Source of the DNA: Streptomyces sp. 1222.5
Lineage (GTDB): Bacteria; Actinomycetota; Actinomycetes; Streptomycetales; Streptomycetaceae
Assembly: GCF_900105245.1 (NCBI RefSeq)
Contig: NZ_FNSZ01000001.1
Location: 124,001-188,000 of the forward strand
Length of the DNA: 64,000 bases
Reading direction: 5' to 3'
Shown: positions 24,920 through 33,852 of the stretch, piece by piece
Layout: every line of letters begins with the position of its first letter
Numbering within the stretch: position 1 is the first letter of the stretch
Program-made: the position numbers and the translations under genes
The notes under the pieces: model-generated
What the model was told of the DNA's origin: nothing
Database searches by the model: none
The model's input: the letters and a program-made list of their open reading frames with translations, nothing else

Positions 24920-25450
24920 TCAGTGCTGCGCCGGCCCCACGGGCCGGGCGGCGGCCTGGACGAGGTTGTGCTCCAGGCGCTCCAGGGTGGCGAGGGCGTC
25001 GGCGCGCTCGTCGTCGGAGAGGCCCGCGGTGGAGAGGTCCTCCAGCCGGCTCCAGACCTTTTCGACCTCCCGGCGCAGGGCGTGGCTGGCGGCCGTGGGT
25101 TCGATGAGGGAGGCCCGCTTGTCGGTGGGCGAGGCGCGGCGGCGCACGAAGCCGGCCTGTTCCAGGCGGCGGACGGTGCGGGTCATGGTGGCGGCGTCGG
25201 AGTCCATCAGGCGTACCAGGTCGATCTGGCGTTGGGGGCCCAGTTCCCACAGGTGCATCATGACCAGCTCCTGGCCCGGGTGCAGGCCGATGCGGCGCAG
25301 CAGCTGTCCGGCGAACATGCGGTGCAGGCGGGCGAGGCGGAAGATGGCGTGGCTGATCGGCCCGCCGCCGGCCGCGCCCGGGACCGGGACGGTGGCCTCC
25401 CGTTGCGCCGCCGCGGATTCCTGTCCGGCCCCGGGTGTCGACTCGGCCAT
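24920..25450 (-). CDS. MarR family transcriptional regulator
   Basis: 176 residues. Winged helix core: ISHAIFRLARLHRMFAGQLL, RQIDLVRLMDSDAATMTRTV and RRLEQAGFVRRRASPTDKRA. The DKRA wing is typical. It is divergent from an old-yellow-enzyme gene, and matching palindromes lie on both sides of the intergenic region. It is therefore very likely to repress itself and the enzyme operon and respond to an electrophile or aromatic ligand. The ATG at 25450 has GAGGAAGAG directly upstream. Confidence 0.92.
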   Translation of the reverse strand: MAESTPGAGQESAAAQREATVPVPGAAGGGPISHAIFRLARLHRMFAGQLLRRIGLHPGQELVMMHLWELGPQRQIDLVRLMDSDAATMTRTVRRLEQAGFVRRRASPTDKRASLIEPTAASHALRREVEKVWSRLEDLSTAGLSDDERADALATLERLEHNLVQAAARPVGPAQH

Positions 25451-25463
25451 CTCTTCCTCACTC

Positions 25464-25479
25464 TCCTGTTTGGACAGGA
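25464..25479 (-). promoter_or_regulatory. MarR-type operator 1 (own promoter side)
   Basis: TCCTG-TTTGGA-CAGGA, a perfect palindrome (TCCTGT and ACAGGA around TTGG), 14 bases upstream of the marR start. It matches the two downstream copies in the core TGT-TNGG-ACA. Confidence 0.7.
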
Positions 25480-25600
25480 CAACTCTACCGTTCACCGATG
25501 CCTGGCAGAGGTTTCCTGCTTCTTCCCGGGTGCATCGGTGCAGCTGGAGTGGTGTTTGTGGCGTCGCTTCCGGCTTCGGGGAATGATCCAGTGGGCGTTT

Positions 25601-25634
25601 ACTGTTCGGACAGTGATTTACTTGTTCGGACAGG
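25601..25634 (+). promoter_or_regulatory. MarR-type operators 2 and 3 (tandem)
   Basis: ACTGTTCGGACAGT (25601-25614) and CTTGTTCGGACAGG (25621-25634), 20 bases apart, that is two helical turns, in front of the old-yellow-enzyme gene. Both share the core TGTTCGGACA. Confidence 0.75.
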
Positions 25635-25698
25635 CATGTGCGGGGAGCGGGTGCGCCCGGCCCGCCGAACGCCACGCATCCCACGAAGGAGACCTGCG

Positions 25699-26769
25699 AT
25701 GACCACCGCGTTCGACCCGATCGTCCTGGGCGGCACGCCCCTGGCCAACCGCGTCGTGATGGCGCCGATGACCCGCAGCCGCGCCTACGGAGCGGGCGCC
25801 GAGCCGACCGAGCTGATGGCGACGTACTACGCGCAGCGCGCCGGCGCCGGCCTGATCGTCACGGAGGGCGTCCAGCCCTCCCCCGTCGGCCAGGGCTACC
25901 CCGACACCCCCGGCCTGCACACCCCGGGGCAGGTGCGGGCGTGGCGGACGGTGACGGACGCCGTGCACCGCGAGGGCGGCGTGATCTTCGCGCAGCTGAT
26001 GCACACCGGCCGCATCGGCCACCCGAGCCTGCTGCCCGGCCACCTGGTGCCGGTGGCGCCGTCGGCCGTGGCCGCCCGGGGCCGGGTCTACACCCACGAG
26101 GGGCCGAAGGAGTTCGTGACGCCGAAGGAGCTCGGCGAGGCGGAGATCGCCCAGACCGTCGCCGACTTCGCGGCCGCGGCCCGCAACGCCGTCGCGGCCG
26201 GCTTCGACGGCGTGGAGATCCACGGCGCCAACGGCTATCTGATCCACCAGTTCCTCAGTGACAACGCGAACCTGCGCACCGACGCCTGGGGCGGCGGCGC
26301 CGAGGGCCGGATCCGCTTCGCCGTCGAGGTCGTCACCGCCGTGGCCGAGGCGGTCGGCGGCCGGCGGGTGGGGCTGCGGATCTCCCCGGGAAACCCCTTC
26401 AACGACATCGCCGAGGACAACCCGGGCGAGGTCTACGGCGCCCTGCTGGACCGGCTCGCCCCCCTGGACCTGGCCTACCTGCACCTGCTGGAGGGCCCGG
26501 ACGCCGAGCTGACCGGGCGGCTGCGCAAGGCCTGGCCCGGCACGTTCGTCCTCAACCCCTTCACCCACCCCGACGCAACCGGCCCCGACGCGCTCACGCT
26601 GATCGAGGAGGGCGCCGCGGACATGGTGGCCTACGGCGCGCTGTTCCTCGCCAACCCCGACCTGCCCCGGCGCCTGGCCGCCGGCGGCCCGTTCAACACC
26701 CCCGACCAGACCACCTTCTACGGCGGCGACCACCGCGGCTACACCGACTACCCCGCCCTCACCGCCTGA
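25699..26769 (+). CDS. Old yellow enzyme family alkene reductase
   Basis: 356 residues, TIM barrel with FMN. Signatures: PLANRVVMAPMTRSRAYGAG, QRAGAGLIVTEGVQPSPVGQ, FAQLMHTGRIGHPSLLPGHL, FDGVEIHGANGYLIHQFLSD (the HGAN motif), and FLANPDLPRRL. The enzyme reduces activated C=C bonds with NAD(P)H through FMN. The ATG at 25699 has GAAGGAG seven bases before it. It is the first gene of an operon with a quinone-type oxidoreductase starting 27 bases after it, under the two tandem operators. Confidence 0.95.
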   Translation: MTTAFDPIVLGGTPLANRVVMAPMTRSRAYGAGAEPTELMATYYAQRAGAGLIVTEGVQPSPVGQGYPDTPGLHTPGQVRAWRTVTDAVHREGGVIFAQLMHTGRIGHPSLLPGHLVPVAPSAVAARGRVYTHEGPKEFVTPKELGEAEIAQTVADFAAAARNAVAAGFDGVEIHGANGYLIHQFLSDNANLRTDAWGGGAEGRIRFAVEVVTAVAEAVGGRRVGLRISPGNPFNDIAEDNPGEVYGALLDRLAPLDLAYLHLLEGPDAELTGRLRKAWPGTFVLNPFTHPDATGPDALTLIEEGAADMVAYGALFLANPDLPRRLAAGGPFNTPDQTTFYGGDHRGYTDYPALTA

Positions 26770-26796
26770 ACGCCCCGCCACCGCCTGGAGGTACCG

Positions 26797-27720
26797 ATGT
26801 CCCGCGCGATCACTTTCTGCGAGTACGGCGCGCCCGAGGTGCTGCGGCCGGCCGAGGTCGCCTTGCCGGAGCCCGGCCCCGGCCAGGTCCGCATCCGGGT
26901 GCGGGCCGCGTCCGTGAACCCCCTGGACGTGAAGATCCGCTCCGGTGCGATGGCCGGCGCGTTCCCCGTCCGTTTCCCCGCGATCCCCGGTCTGGACGCG
27001 GCCGGTGTCGTCGACGCCGCCGGCGAGCATGCCGGCGCGGCCGTCGGCGACGCGGTCCTCGGGGCCACGGTCGGCGGGAGCTACGCCGCGTACGCGCTGC
27101 TTCAGGAGCCGGTGGCCAAACCCGCCGCCCTGCCGTGGGAGGTCGCCGCCTCGCTGGTCACCGTCGGCCGGACCGCCGCCCGCGTCCTGGGCGAGCTCGG
27201 CGTGCGGGCGGGCACAACCCTGCTCGTCCACGGCGCCGGCGGCAGCGTGGGCATCCTCGCGGTGCAGCTGGCCGCCGCCCGCGGGCTCACCGTCGTCGCC
27301 ACGGCCGGCGAGCACGACATCGAGCGGGTCACCGCGCTGGGCGCCACCGCGGTCCGCTACGGCGACGGCTGGCTGCGGCGCGTGCGGGACGCGGCACCCC
27401 AGGGAGTCGACTACGTCCTGGACGCCTCCGGCGCCGGGGTCCTCGCCGACTCCGTCGCGCTGACCGGCGACAGCGCACGCGTCGTCACCATCGCCGACAT
27501 GTCCGCCGCCGAGCACGGCGTCCGCTTCAGCGCCGGCGGCCCCGACCGGCCCGGCCAGACCGGCCGGGCCGACGACCCGCTGCCGCAACTGGCCCGAATG
27601 GCCGCCGCCGGCACGCTCACCCTGCCCGTCTGGCGGACCTACCCCCTGGAACAGGCCGCCACTGCACACGCCGACCTCGAAGCCCACCGCAACCACGGCA
27701 AGACCGTCCTGCTGCCCTGA
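26797..27720 (+). CDS. NADP-dependent alcohol dehydrogenase-like oxidoreductase
   Basis: 307 residues, MDR superfamily. It begins MSRAITFCEYGAPEVLRPAE, with SVNPLDVKIRSGAMAG, then a Rossmann domain with HGAGGSVGILAVQLAAARGL and a C-terminal HGKTVLL. It lacks the structural zinc cysteines. GGAGG lies six bases before the ATG. It is 27 bases behind the old-yellow-enzyme gene and co-regulated by the MarR operators. The pair fits a detoxification route for reactive carbonyls or quinones. Confidence 0.92.
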   Translation: MSRAITFCEYGAPEVLRPAEVALPEPGPGQVRIRVRAASVNPLDVKIRSGAMAGAFPVRFPAIPGLDAAGVVDAAGEHAGAAVGDAVLGATVGGSYAAYALLQEPVAKPAALPWEVAASLVTVGRTAARVLGELGVRAGTTLLVHGAGGSVGILAVQLAAARGLTVVATAGEHDIERVTALGATAVRYGDGWLRRVRDAAPQGVDYVLDASGAGVLADSVALTGDSARVVTIADMSAAEHGVRFSAGGPDRPGQTGRADDPLPQLARMAAAGTLTLPVWRTYPLEQAATAHADLEAHRNHGKTVLLP

Positions 27721-27744
27721 CCCACCCCCACCCGGCACCCCTTA

Positions 27745-27796
27745 GGCGATCCGCCGATCCGGCGATTCCGGCGATTCCGGCGATTCCGGCGACGGG
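27745..27796. repeat. Short tandem repeat GGCGATTCC
   Basis: Three perfect copies of GGCGATTCC (27761-27787), preceded by the related CGATCC pieces and followed by GGCGACGGG. It lies right after the oxidoreductase gene in an intergenic stretch. Confidence 0.7.
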
Positions 27797-28162
27797 AACG
27801 GCCCGCGGCCGCGGGCCGGACCGGGTCCCGGAGCCGGCCCGCGCCAAGTCCCTGGCAGGCCACCCCTGTTCGCCCTCCAGCCCCGCCCTCGCCCGTCCCG
27901 GTGCACAAGGCCCGGGGCCCGGGTGGCCGGCCGTGCGGCGGCCTGCCCGCGGCGGGAGCCGAGGGGGCGCACGGGCACCGCACCGTCCGGGCCGTCCGCG
28001 GCCGGGTCCGCCACCAGGCGGACAGCGGGCGGGCGTTCCGGTCCGTCAACAGGCGTGCGCCGGGCGGGTGTTCGGGCGGACGCCGTATCAAGTCCCCGCC
28101 TCCCGCGCGAAGGTCGTCACGATGTCTTGCAGGCTGTTTCAGCGGGCTGCGACGATCCCGGC
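27797..28162. other. Intergenic region
   Basis: About 370 bases before the ComB-like gene. No gene with family resemblance. The sequence is unusually C/G-rich (GCCCGCGGCGGG-type runs). Confidence 0.4.
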
Positions 28163-28750
28163 ATGGACGCGCGCGTGGTCGGCATACCCGAGGTGGACGG
28201 CACCGAGCAGGTGGCCGTGGTGATCGATGTGATGCGGGCGTTCACCACCGCCGCGTGGGCGTTCCACCGCGGGGCGGACAAGATCGTCCTCGCTGCCGAC
28301 CAGGGCGAGGCGCTGAGGATCAAGGCGTCTCACCCGGGCTGGCTCGCGCTCAAGGACGGGGCGCCGGCCAGCGGGTTCGACCTGGTCAACTCCCCCGGCC
28401 GGATCCGGGAGGCCGACCTGGCCGGCCGCACCGTGGTCCAGAAGACCACGGCGGGAACCGTCGGAGCCCTGGCGGTCGTCGAGGCGGAACTGGCGCTGTG
28501 CGCGAGTTTCGTCGTGGCCGGCGCGGCCGGGGACCGCCCCGACGCCGGCCCTTTCCTGCACCGGGCGCGCACCTCCCCGGCCGCGGACGACCTGCGCGGC
28601 GGGCGACGCCGCGGTGCTCACCCCGCCGATGTGGAACTCTGCCTGGAAGTCGACCGGTTCGGCTTCGCCATGAAAGTGGGGCTGGAGGACGGGACGGCGG
28701 TGCTGCGGACGCGACCGGACACGGCATCGGCCGCGCACCGCGCACCGTAG
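28163..28750 (+). CDS. ComB-like 2-phosphosulfolactate phosphatase family protein
   Basis: 195 residues with the ComB signature: [20 protein letters not shown] (D-V-x-R-A-x-T), [40 protein letters not shown], and [11 protein letters not shown]. The family includes 2-phosphosulfolactate phosphatase of coenzyme M synthesis, but the Streptomyces members have an unknown substrate. The length is shorter than the usual 230-250. The stretch after CASFVVAGA passes straight to [12 protein letters not shown], where homologues have another strand and helix, so an internal in-frame deletion is suspected. The C-terminal [20 protein letters not shown] is preserved. Confidence 0.8.
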   Translation: MDARVVGIPEVDGTEQVAVVIDVMRAFTTAAWAFHRGADKIVLAADQGEALRIKASHPGWLALKDGAPASGFDLVNSPGRIREADLAGRTVVQKTTAGTVGALAVVEAELALCASFVVAGAAGDRPDAGPFLHRARTSPAADDLRGGRRRGAHPADVELCLEVDRFGFAMKVGLEDGTAVLRTRPDTASAAHRAP

Positions 28751-28825
28751 ATCACCATTCATGATTCATGCCGGCCGCGGGGGCGGGCGGGAAGAGGGCA
28801 CCGGCCGGGCACGTAGGCTCCCGCC

Positions 28826-29557
28826 ATGGCAAAGCGCAAGGTGCGACGGCGCGCGAGGAGGATCCTGGGTGCGGACCCGGTGGCTCTGGTCTGGTGCGAA
28901 CTGGCCCGGCCCATCCCCGCACCCCCCGAACAGGTGCACCGGGCCGCGGGCAACAAACGCCTCAAGCCGGGCCGCCACTGGCTGCTCTACGCCGGCGCGG
29001 TGCTGTTCTTCTTCGTCGTCGTCCCCATGATGCTGATCGACAAGCTCGGCGACCGCCTCGAGCGCCGGCCGGCCGGCCGACGCGCCCCGCATCCCCGCAA
29101 CGAACCGGAGCCGGCCTCAACCTCAAGTCCAGGGTCAGGGTTGCCCGATACCGCGTCCTCGCCCGGCGCCCCGGAACCCGGCCGGGACCGTCAGGGCCAC
29201 CGTCGCCCGAGCGATCCCGCGCACGGCCTCTTCGACGGCGACTGGGAGCGCACCGCGGGCCGGCTGCTGCTGCACTGGTACGGGCACTCCCCCAACCCCC
29301 AGCGCCTGGTGATGCTCACCGGTGACGGCATCTGCCTGGCCGCCTCCCCGCGGCGCAGACTCTCCCCCACCAAAGCCGCCGACTTCCACGCCGTCGCACG
29401 GTTCTCCCCCGCCGAGGCCCGCATCGAGGCCGAGGCCGGCCGGCCGCGCGGATTTGGCACCTTCGTCCTCCACTTCCCGGACGGATCCTGGCTGGAACTG
29501 GGCCGGCTGGCAGGACCGGAGGACGCCGACCACTTCCTGCGCACAGTCAGCACCTGA
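28826..29557 (+). CDS. Hypothetical membrane-anchored protein
   Basis: 243 residues. A basic N-terminus (MAKRKVRRRARRILGADPVA) is followed by a short lead, one membrane helix (about residues 52-74, HWLLYAGAVLFFFVVVPMML) and a Pro/Ser-rich linker. The C-terminal ~110-residue domain is beta-rich (WERTAGRLLLHWYGHSPNPQ, RLVMLTGDGICLAASPRR, FGTFVLHFPDGSWLELGR). The end looks like a PH-like or sandwich fold, but I cannot name a family. It is monocistronic. Confidence 0.75.
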   Translation: MAKRKVRRRARRILGADPVALVWCELARPIPAPPEQVHRAAGNKRLKPGRHWLLYAGAVLFFFVVVPMMLIDKLGDRLERRPAGRRAPHPRNEPEPASTSSPGSGLPDTASSPGAPEPGRDRQGHRRPSDPAHGLFDGDWERTAGRLLLHWYGHSPNPQRLVMLTGDGICLAASPRRRLSPTKAADFHAVARFSPAEARIEAEAGRPRGFGTFVLHFPDGSWLELGRLAGPEDADHFLRTVST

Positions 29558-29647
29558 GACGGACCAGGACCTGCCCGGCCGGGCTTCTTGGAGGGCTTCC
29601 CCGAACCCTTCCGGCACTCCTCGATCGCAGCTGACTGTACGTCACAT

Positions 29648-29658
29648 TCCGTAACGGA
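29648..29658. promoter_or_regulatory. Short palindrome upstream of YciI gene
   Basis: TCCGT-A-ACGGA, a perfect 5-bp inverted repeat 140 bases upstream of the YciI-like gene, in a locally A/T-richer stretch. It is weak evidence for an operator. Confidence 0.3.
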
Positions 29659-29797
29659 CATGCCGGTTGCGGAGTCGGCCTCCCGCGCGGCCGGACGTCC
29701 GGTGCCTGAGCGTCCCGGTCCCGTCAACGGCAGGTGCCGGTCGTCCACCGGGGGGAAATCGTTCGCCTGATGACGTGCGGGCCAGGACGCCGGGGGC

Positions 29798-30349
29798 ATG
29801 GAGTTCCTCTGCTATCACCGCGACCGGCCCGCTTCCCTGCCGCTGCGCGAGCAGCTGCTGGAGGCCCACTGGTCGTACATGGACAGGTACGCCAAGCAGA
29901 TGATCGCCCGGGGTCCGACTCTCGCGGACGACGGCGAGACCCCCACCGGAAGCGTGCACATCGTCGACCTGCCCGACCCCGCCGCTGCCCGCGCGTTCGC
30001 CTTCGACGAGCCCAACTACCAGGCCGGCGCCTACCGGGACGTGATGCTGCGACGGTGGCACAACACACTGGGGCGCACCATGTGGGACTTCCCGGGCGGC
30101 CGGAGGGGCGGCAACCGGTACCTGGTGCTCGGCCTCGGCACCGGGCAGGCCGCCGACCTCGCCGTGCCGCACGACCGGGACGAACTGATCGCCTACGGGC
30201 CGTTGCTGTCCGACGACGCCGCCACCTGGCTGGGCACGGCCGTCCTGCTGCGGGCACCGGACCCGCAGACGGCACGCGCCGTCCTGACCCCCCACGGCTA
30301 CGCCGACATCGAGGTCCACGCCTGGCAGTTCGGCGGCCGGCCGTCATGA
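29798..30349 (+). CDS. YciI-like (YCII domain) protein
   Basis: 183 residues made of two related halves. The first runs MEFLCYHRDRPASLPLREQL, LEAHWSYMDRYAKQMIARGP, TLADDGETPTGSVHIVDLPD, AAARAFAFDEPNYQAGAYRD. The ferredoxin-like second half includes RYLVLGLGTGQA and ADLAVPHDRDELIAYGPLLS. YCII proteins are small ferredoxin-like folds, some with hydrolase activity using a His-Asp pair (here AHWSYMD). It is soluble with no neighbour link. Confidence 0.88.
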   Translation: MEFLCYHRDRPASLPLREQLLEAHWSYMDRYAKQMIARGPTLADDGETPTGSVHIVDLPDPAAARAFAFDEPNYQAGAYRDVMLRRWHNTLGRTMWDFPGGRRGGNRYLVLGLGTGQAADLAVPHDRDELIAYGPLLSDDAATWLGTAVLLRAPDPQTARAVLTPHGYADIEVHAWQFGGRPS

Positions 30350-30532
30350 CCGGCAACGGCAGCCGGCCCTCTCGCCGGACCGCCCGAGTGAACGGCAGCG
30401 CAGCACCTGCTCTGCCCCTTGGGGTTCACCGAGCGGAGTGCGGGGGCCGGGGGCCGTACCCGGGCGGCCACGGCGCGGCGCGGCCGGGCCCGCCCCCACG
30501 CCGTCCGCGATGTCCGGCAGCCGGCGCCTGGC

Positions 30533-31129
30533 TCACCGCGCTGCGGCGGAGCCGTCGAGGGCGGCCGCGAATCCGGCCAGAGCGGTGAAGTCGTCCCTGT
30601 GCAGACCGACGCGTGGATCGACGTGATGCAGCAGGAAGGGGGCGCGGTGGGCGGCGGCGACGTGGCGGTGGTCCGCGTCGCTCTGCTCGTCGTCCACCCA
30701 GGCGAAGGGCCGGCCACCGGCGTGGGCGATGAGTGGCGCCGACTTCCAGTGGACCGTGTCCGGGCGCTCGCGCAGCAGCGCGTCGCCGAAGTCGACGAAC
30801 GGCAACGACGGCAGGCCGAGGGCGGGAGCGATCCACCGGTTCGCCTCGCCCATCCAGGTACTGGCCCAGCACAGCTCGGACCCGAGGGCCGGCAGGGCGG
30901 GACCGCGGGCCGGGTCGAGCCACACCGTCCGAGGACGCACGTAGGACGGCGGGCTGCCGGCCGCGGAGGGCCGGCGTGCCTCGGCCGGCAGGTCAACGGT
31001 GACGTAGCCCTTCGGGCACCTGCCCGAAGGCGTCGCGTACGGGTGCAGCGGCCCGTCGACATCCAGGAACAGCAACGGTCGGGGGCGAAACTGGGCGGTC
31101 GGGGAGTGTTTGCCCGCCCCGGCAGTCAC
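30533..31129 (-). CDS. HAD superfamily protein
   Basis: 198 residues. Motif I is RPLLFLDVDGPLHPY (D-x-D). CWASTWMGEANRWIAPALGL and SLPFVDFGDALL follow. The C-terminal part has WKSAPLIAHAGGRPFAWVDD (Lys and the final acidic motif). This pattern is that of HAD domains related to RNA-repair-associated phosphatases. The start is a GTG at 31129, only 16 bases from the divergent CGNR gene start, and has no SD, so a leaderless transcript is likely. Confidence 0.8.
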   Translation of the reverse strand: MTAGAGKHSPTAQFRPRPLLFLDVDGPLHPYATPSGRCPKGYVTVDLPAEARRPSAAGSPPSYVRPRTVWLDPARGPALPALGSELCWASTWMGEANRWIAPALGLPSLPFVDFGDALLRERPDTVHWKSAPLIAHAGGRPFAWVDDEQSDADHRHVAAAHRAPFLLHHVDPRVGLHRDDFTALAGFAAALDGSAAAR

Positions 31130-31145
31130 CTGTCAGGATGGTGAT

Positions 31146-31706
31146 GTGAATCTCGAGCATGTCTTCGTCTGCGGGAACCCGGCGCTGGACTTCGCCGCGA
31201 CGCTGCGCGCGCGCCGTTCGGTGCGCTTCGAGATGTTCGTGACGCCGGACCGGCTGAACGCCTGGTACGTGGAGTCCGGCCTGGTCGACGCCGTCGCGCC
31301 CAGCACGCAGGCCGACGTCGAGCAGGCGAGGACCGTCCGGGAGGCCGTCTACCGGCTCGTCACCGCCCGCCGGCTCGCGGAGCCCTACGACACGGCGGCG
31401 CTGACCGTGGTGAACAGCGCCGCCCGCACCGCGCCCGCGGTGCCGCAGCTGACCCCGTCCGGGCGCTGGACGCAGGCCAGTGCCGACGAAGCCCTCTCCC
31501 TGGTCGCGAGGTGTGCCGTCGAGCTGCTCAGCGGGCCGGACGTACCGCTGCTCAAGGAGTGCGGCAACCCCGAATGCACCCGCACCTACATCGACCGTTC
31601 CCGGGGCATGCGCCGGCAGTGGTGCGGCATGGAATCCTGCGGCAACAAGATCAAGGCGGCCGCGTACCGCGCCCGGAAGAAGACCGCCTCCGCCCCGCCC
31701 CGCTGA
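31146..31706 (+). CDS. CGNR zinc finger transcription regulator
   Basis: 186 residues from a GTG. An N-terminal helical ABATE-like domain (FVCGNPALDFAATLRARRSV, RFEMFVTPDRLNAW, RTVREAVYRLVTARRLA) precedes a C-terminal CGNR zinc finger with Cys in KECGNPECTRTYIDRSRGMR and QWCGMESCGNKIKAAAYRAR. It binds DNA; these proteins sit beside oxidoreductase genes, and here an RibD-type reductase lies 295 bases downstream. AGGA is 7 bases before the GTG. The start nearly overlaps the divergent HAD gene start. Confidence 0.92.
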   Translation: MNLEHVFVCGNPALDFAATLRARRSVRFEMFVTPDRLNAWYVESGLVDAVAPSTQADVEQARTVREAVYRLVTARRLAEPYDTAALTVVNSAARTAPAVPQLTPSGRWTQASADEALSLVARCAVELLSGPDVPLLKECGNPECTRTYIDRSRGMRRQWCGMESCGNKIKAAAYRARKKTASAPPR

Positions 31707-32000
31707 CCCTCCGCCCCCGCCGCCCGGCCGGAGCGGGCGCCTCCAGCGCCGAGCGAGGGCCGGCCGTCCCCCGGCCGCTGCCGGGCCGGCGGCGCCTGTG
31801 GGCCAGGAGGGCGCCGGCTTCCCGCGGCGATGCGGGCCGCCGGCCGGCGTCGCAGCGACGATAGGGGGTGGGCGATGTCCGATGAGTTTTTCCGTGGCCG
31901 GCAGTCAAAGATCACGGTTGGTGCGGCTCAGCCGCGCAACGGCCGCAGCGGGCACGCACCGACCGCCCACCACCCGGACACCAGACACCGAGGAACCACG

Positions 32001-32573
32001 ATGCGCACCCTGATCAGCACCGCTTTCATCTCGCTCGACGGCGTCGTGGAGGCTCCCGGCGGCGAGCCCGGTCACCGCAACTCCGGCTGGACCTTCAAGC
32101 ACACCGAGTTCCTCCCCGAGGCGTTCGAGATCAAGGGCCGGGAGCAGAAGGAGGCCACCGCCATGCTGCTGGGCCGCACCAGTTACGAGGCGTTCAGCCC
32201 CGTGTGGCCGGACATGGCGGACTTCGCCGACTACAAGGTCATGCCGAAGTACGTCGTCTCCACCACCCTCACCGACGACGACCTCGTGTCCGACTGGGGT
32301 GAGACGACGATCCTGCGCAGCGTCGAGGAGGTCGCCGCGCTGAAGGAGACCGAAGGCGGGCCGATCATCGTGCACGGCAGCGCCACCCTGAACCACGCCC
32401 TCTGCGACGCCGGCCTCATCGACCGCTACCACCTGCTCGTCTTCCCGCTCCTCCTCGGCGCCGGCAAGCGCCTGTTCAGCACCACGGACAAGGACACGCA
32501 GAAGCTGAAGCTCGTCGAGCACGAGGCGTACGCCAACGGCCTGCAGAAGCAGGTCTTCGACGTCGTGCGCTGA
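32001..32573 (+). CDS. RibD/dihydrofolate-reductase-like protein
   Basis: 190 residues: MRTLISTAFISLDGVVEAPG, then LLGRTSYEAFSPVWPDMADF, KYVVSTTLTDDDLVSDWGET, PIIVHGSATLNHALCDAGLI and DRYHLLVFPLLLGAGKRLFS. This is the order of the RibD C-terminal/DHFR-fold family that reduces small pterin- or flavin-like substrates with NADPH. The ATG at 32001 has GAGGAAC seven bases upstream. The CGNR regulator lies upstream and may control it. Confidence 0.92.
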   Translation: MRTLISTAFISLDGVVEAPGGEPGHRNSGWTFKHTEFLPEAFEIKGREQKEATAMLLGRTSYEAFSPVWPDMADFADYKVMPKYVVSTTLTDDDLVSDWGETTILRSVEEVAALKETEGGPIIVHGSATLNHALCDAGLIDRYHLLVFPLLLGAGKRLFSTTDKDTQKLKLVEHEAYANGLQKQVFDVVR

Positions 32574-32886
<313 letters not shown>

Positions 32887-33489
32887 ATGCGGCGAAGGAC
32901 AGGCCTGGCGGTGTCGGCCGGAGCGGCGGTCCTGGCCTGGGGCGAGTGGATGAACTGGCGCTGGTCCCGCGCCCTGGTGGGCCACCATGAGGGCACCGCC
33001 GAGGCTGTCGTCGTACTCGGATACCGCAATCCGCAGAAGTCGGCGAACGCCGTCAACCGCCAGCGTGTGCGTGCGGGCATCCGCTCCGTCGCCGCCGACC
33101 GCGCACACAGCACGCGTGTGATCTTCAGTGGCGGCGCGACCGGCGGCGCTGCCCCGGAGGCACGGGTGATGGCCGGCTACGCGAGGCGGGTGCTCGCCTT
33201 CGAGGGGACCGTGGTCCTCGAAGAGGCCAGCGGGACGACCTGGGAGAACATCACGAACGTGATCCCGCTGCTGGAGGACGCCGACCGCATCAAGATCGCC
33301 TCCCAGCCCGCCCACGCCTTCAAGGCCCGCGCCTACCTGCGCCGCCAGCGCCCCGATCTCGCCACCAGGCTGGTGCGCGCCGGCGACTACCGCCTGGGCG
33401 AATGGACGGCCCTCAAACCGCTGCTGGCCCTGTACGGGCTGTGGACCCTGCGCGCTCTGACACCGGGCGAACGCACGATCACACCGTAG
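32887..33489 (+). CDS. YdcF-like (DUF218) protein
   Basis: 200 residues. A hydrophobic N-terminus (MRRRTGLAVSAGAAVLAWGE) may serve as a membrane anchor, followed by the DUF218 core: AVVVLGYRNPQKSANAVNRQ, STRVIFSGGATGGAAPEARV, TTWENITNVIPLLEDADRIK and IASQPAHAFKARAYLRRQRP. The family covers SanA/YdcF proteins involved in envelope barrier or undecaprenyl-linked functions. Substrate unknown. It is unlinked. Confidence 0.9.
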   Translation: MRRRTGLAVSAGAAVLAWGEWMNWRWSRALVGHHEGTAEAVVVLGYRNPQKSANAVNRQRVRAGIRSVAADRAHSTRVIFSGGATGGAAPEARVMAGYARRVLAFEGTVVLEEASGTTWENITNVIPLLEDADRIKIASQPAHAFKARAYLRRQRPDLATRLVRAGDYRLGEWTALKPLLALYGLWTLRALTPGERTITP

Positions 33490-33789
33490 GCGGCGCTGCC
33501 GCCGGAGCCGTCCGGGACGGCGCGGCCCTGTCGGCCGAGAGCCGGTCGCCCCAACAGACGCGCCGCCGCCGGGGCAGGGAACCGCCTCACAGCGCGGCAT
33601 CAGGCCGACCGGGAGATCTGCCGCGTTATCACCGTCCCGGCCCGCCCGCGCCACCGCCTCACCGGCACCGGCACCGAGCCCGGTGGACCGGCCCGCGCCG
33701 GCGCTCAACCAGGCGGGCCGGGCGGCATGAGCGGCCCCGCCGGTGCGGCAGGCCGGGCACAACCACCCACCGCAGCAAACCTCTTGCTC

Positions 33790-33806
33790 TTGCAAGTAAG
33801 ATGCAA
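33790..33806 (+). promoter_or_regulatory. Inverted repeat before the MFS gene
   Basis: TTGCA-AGTAAGA-TGCAA, a perfect 5-bp inverted repeat with seven-base spacing, 47 bases before the MFS ATG. It overlaps a TAAGAT hexamer that could be a -10, so a bound repressor would block initiation. Confidence 0.5.
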
Positions 33807-33852
33807 CAAGCTAGTGGGGTCCTTACCTGCCGTGCCGGACCTGGAGTCTTGT

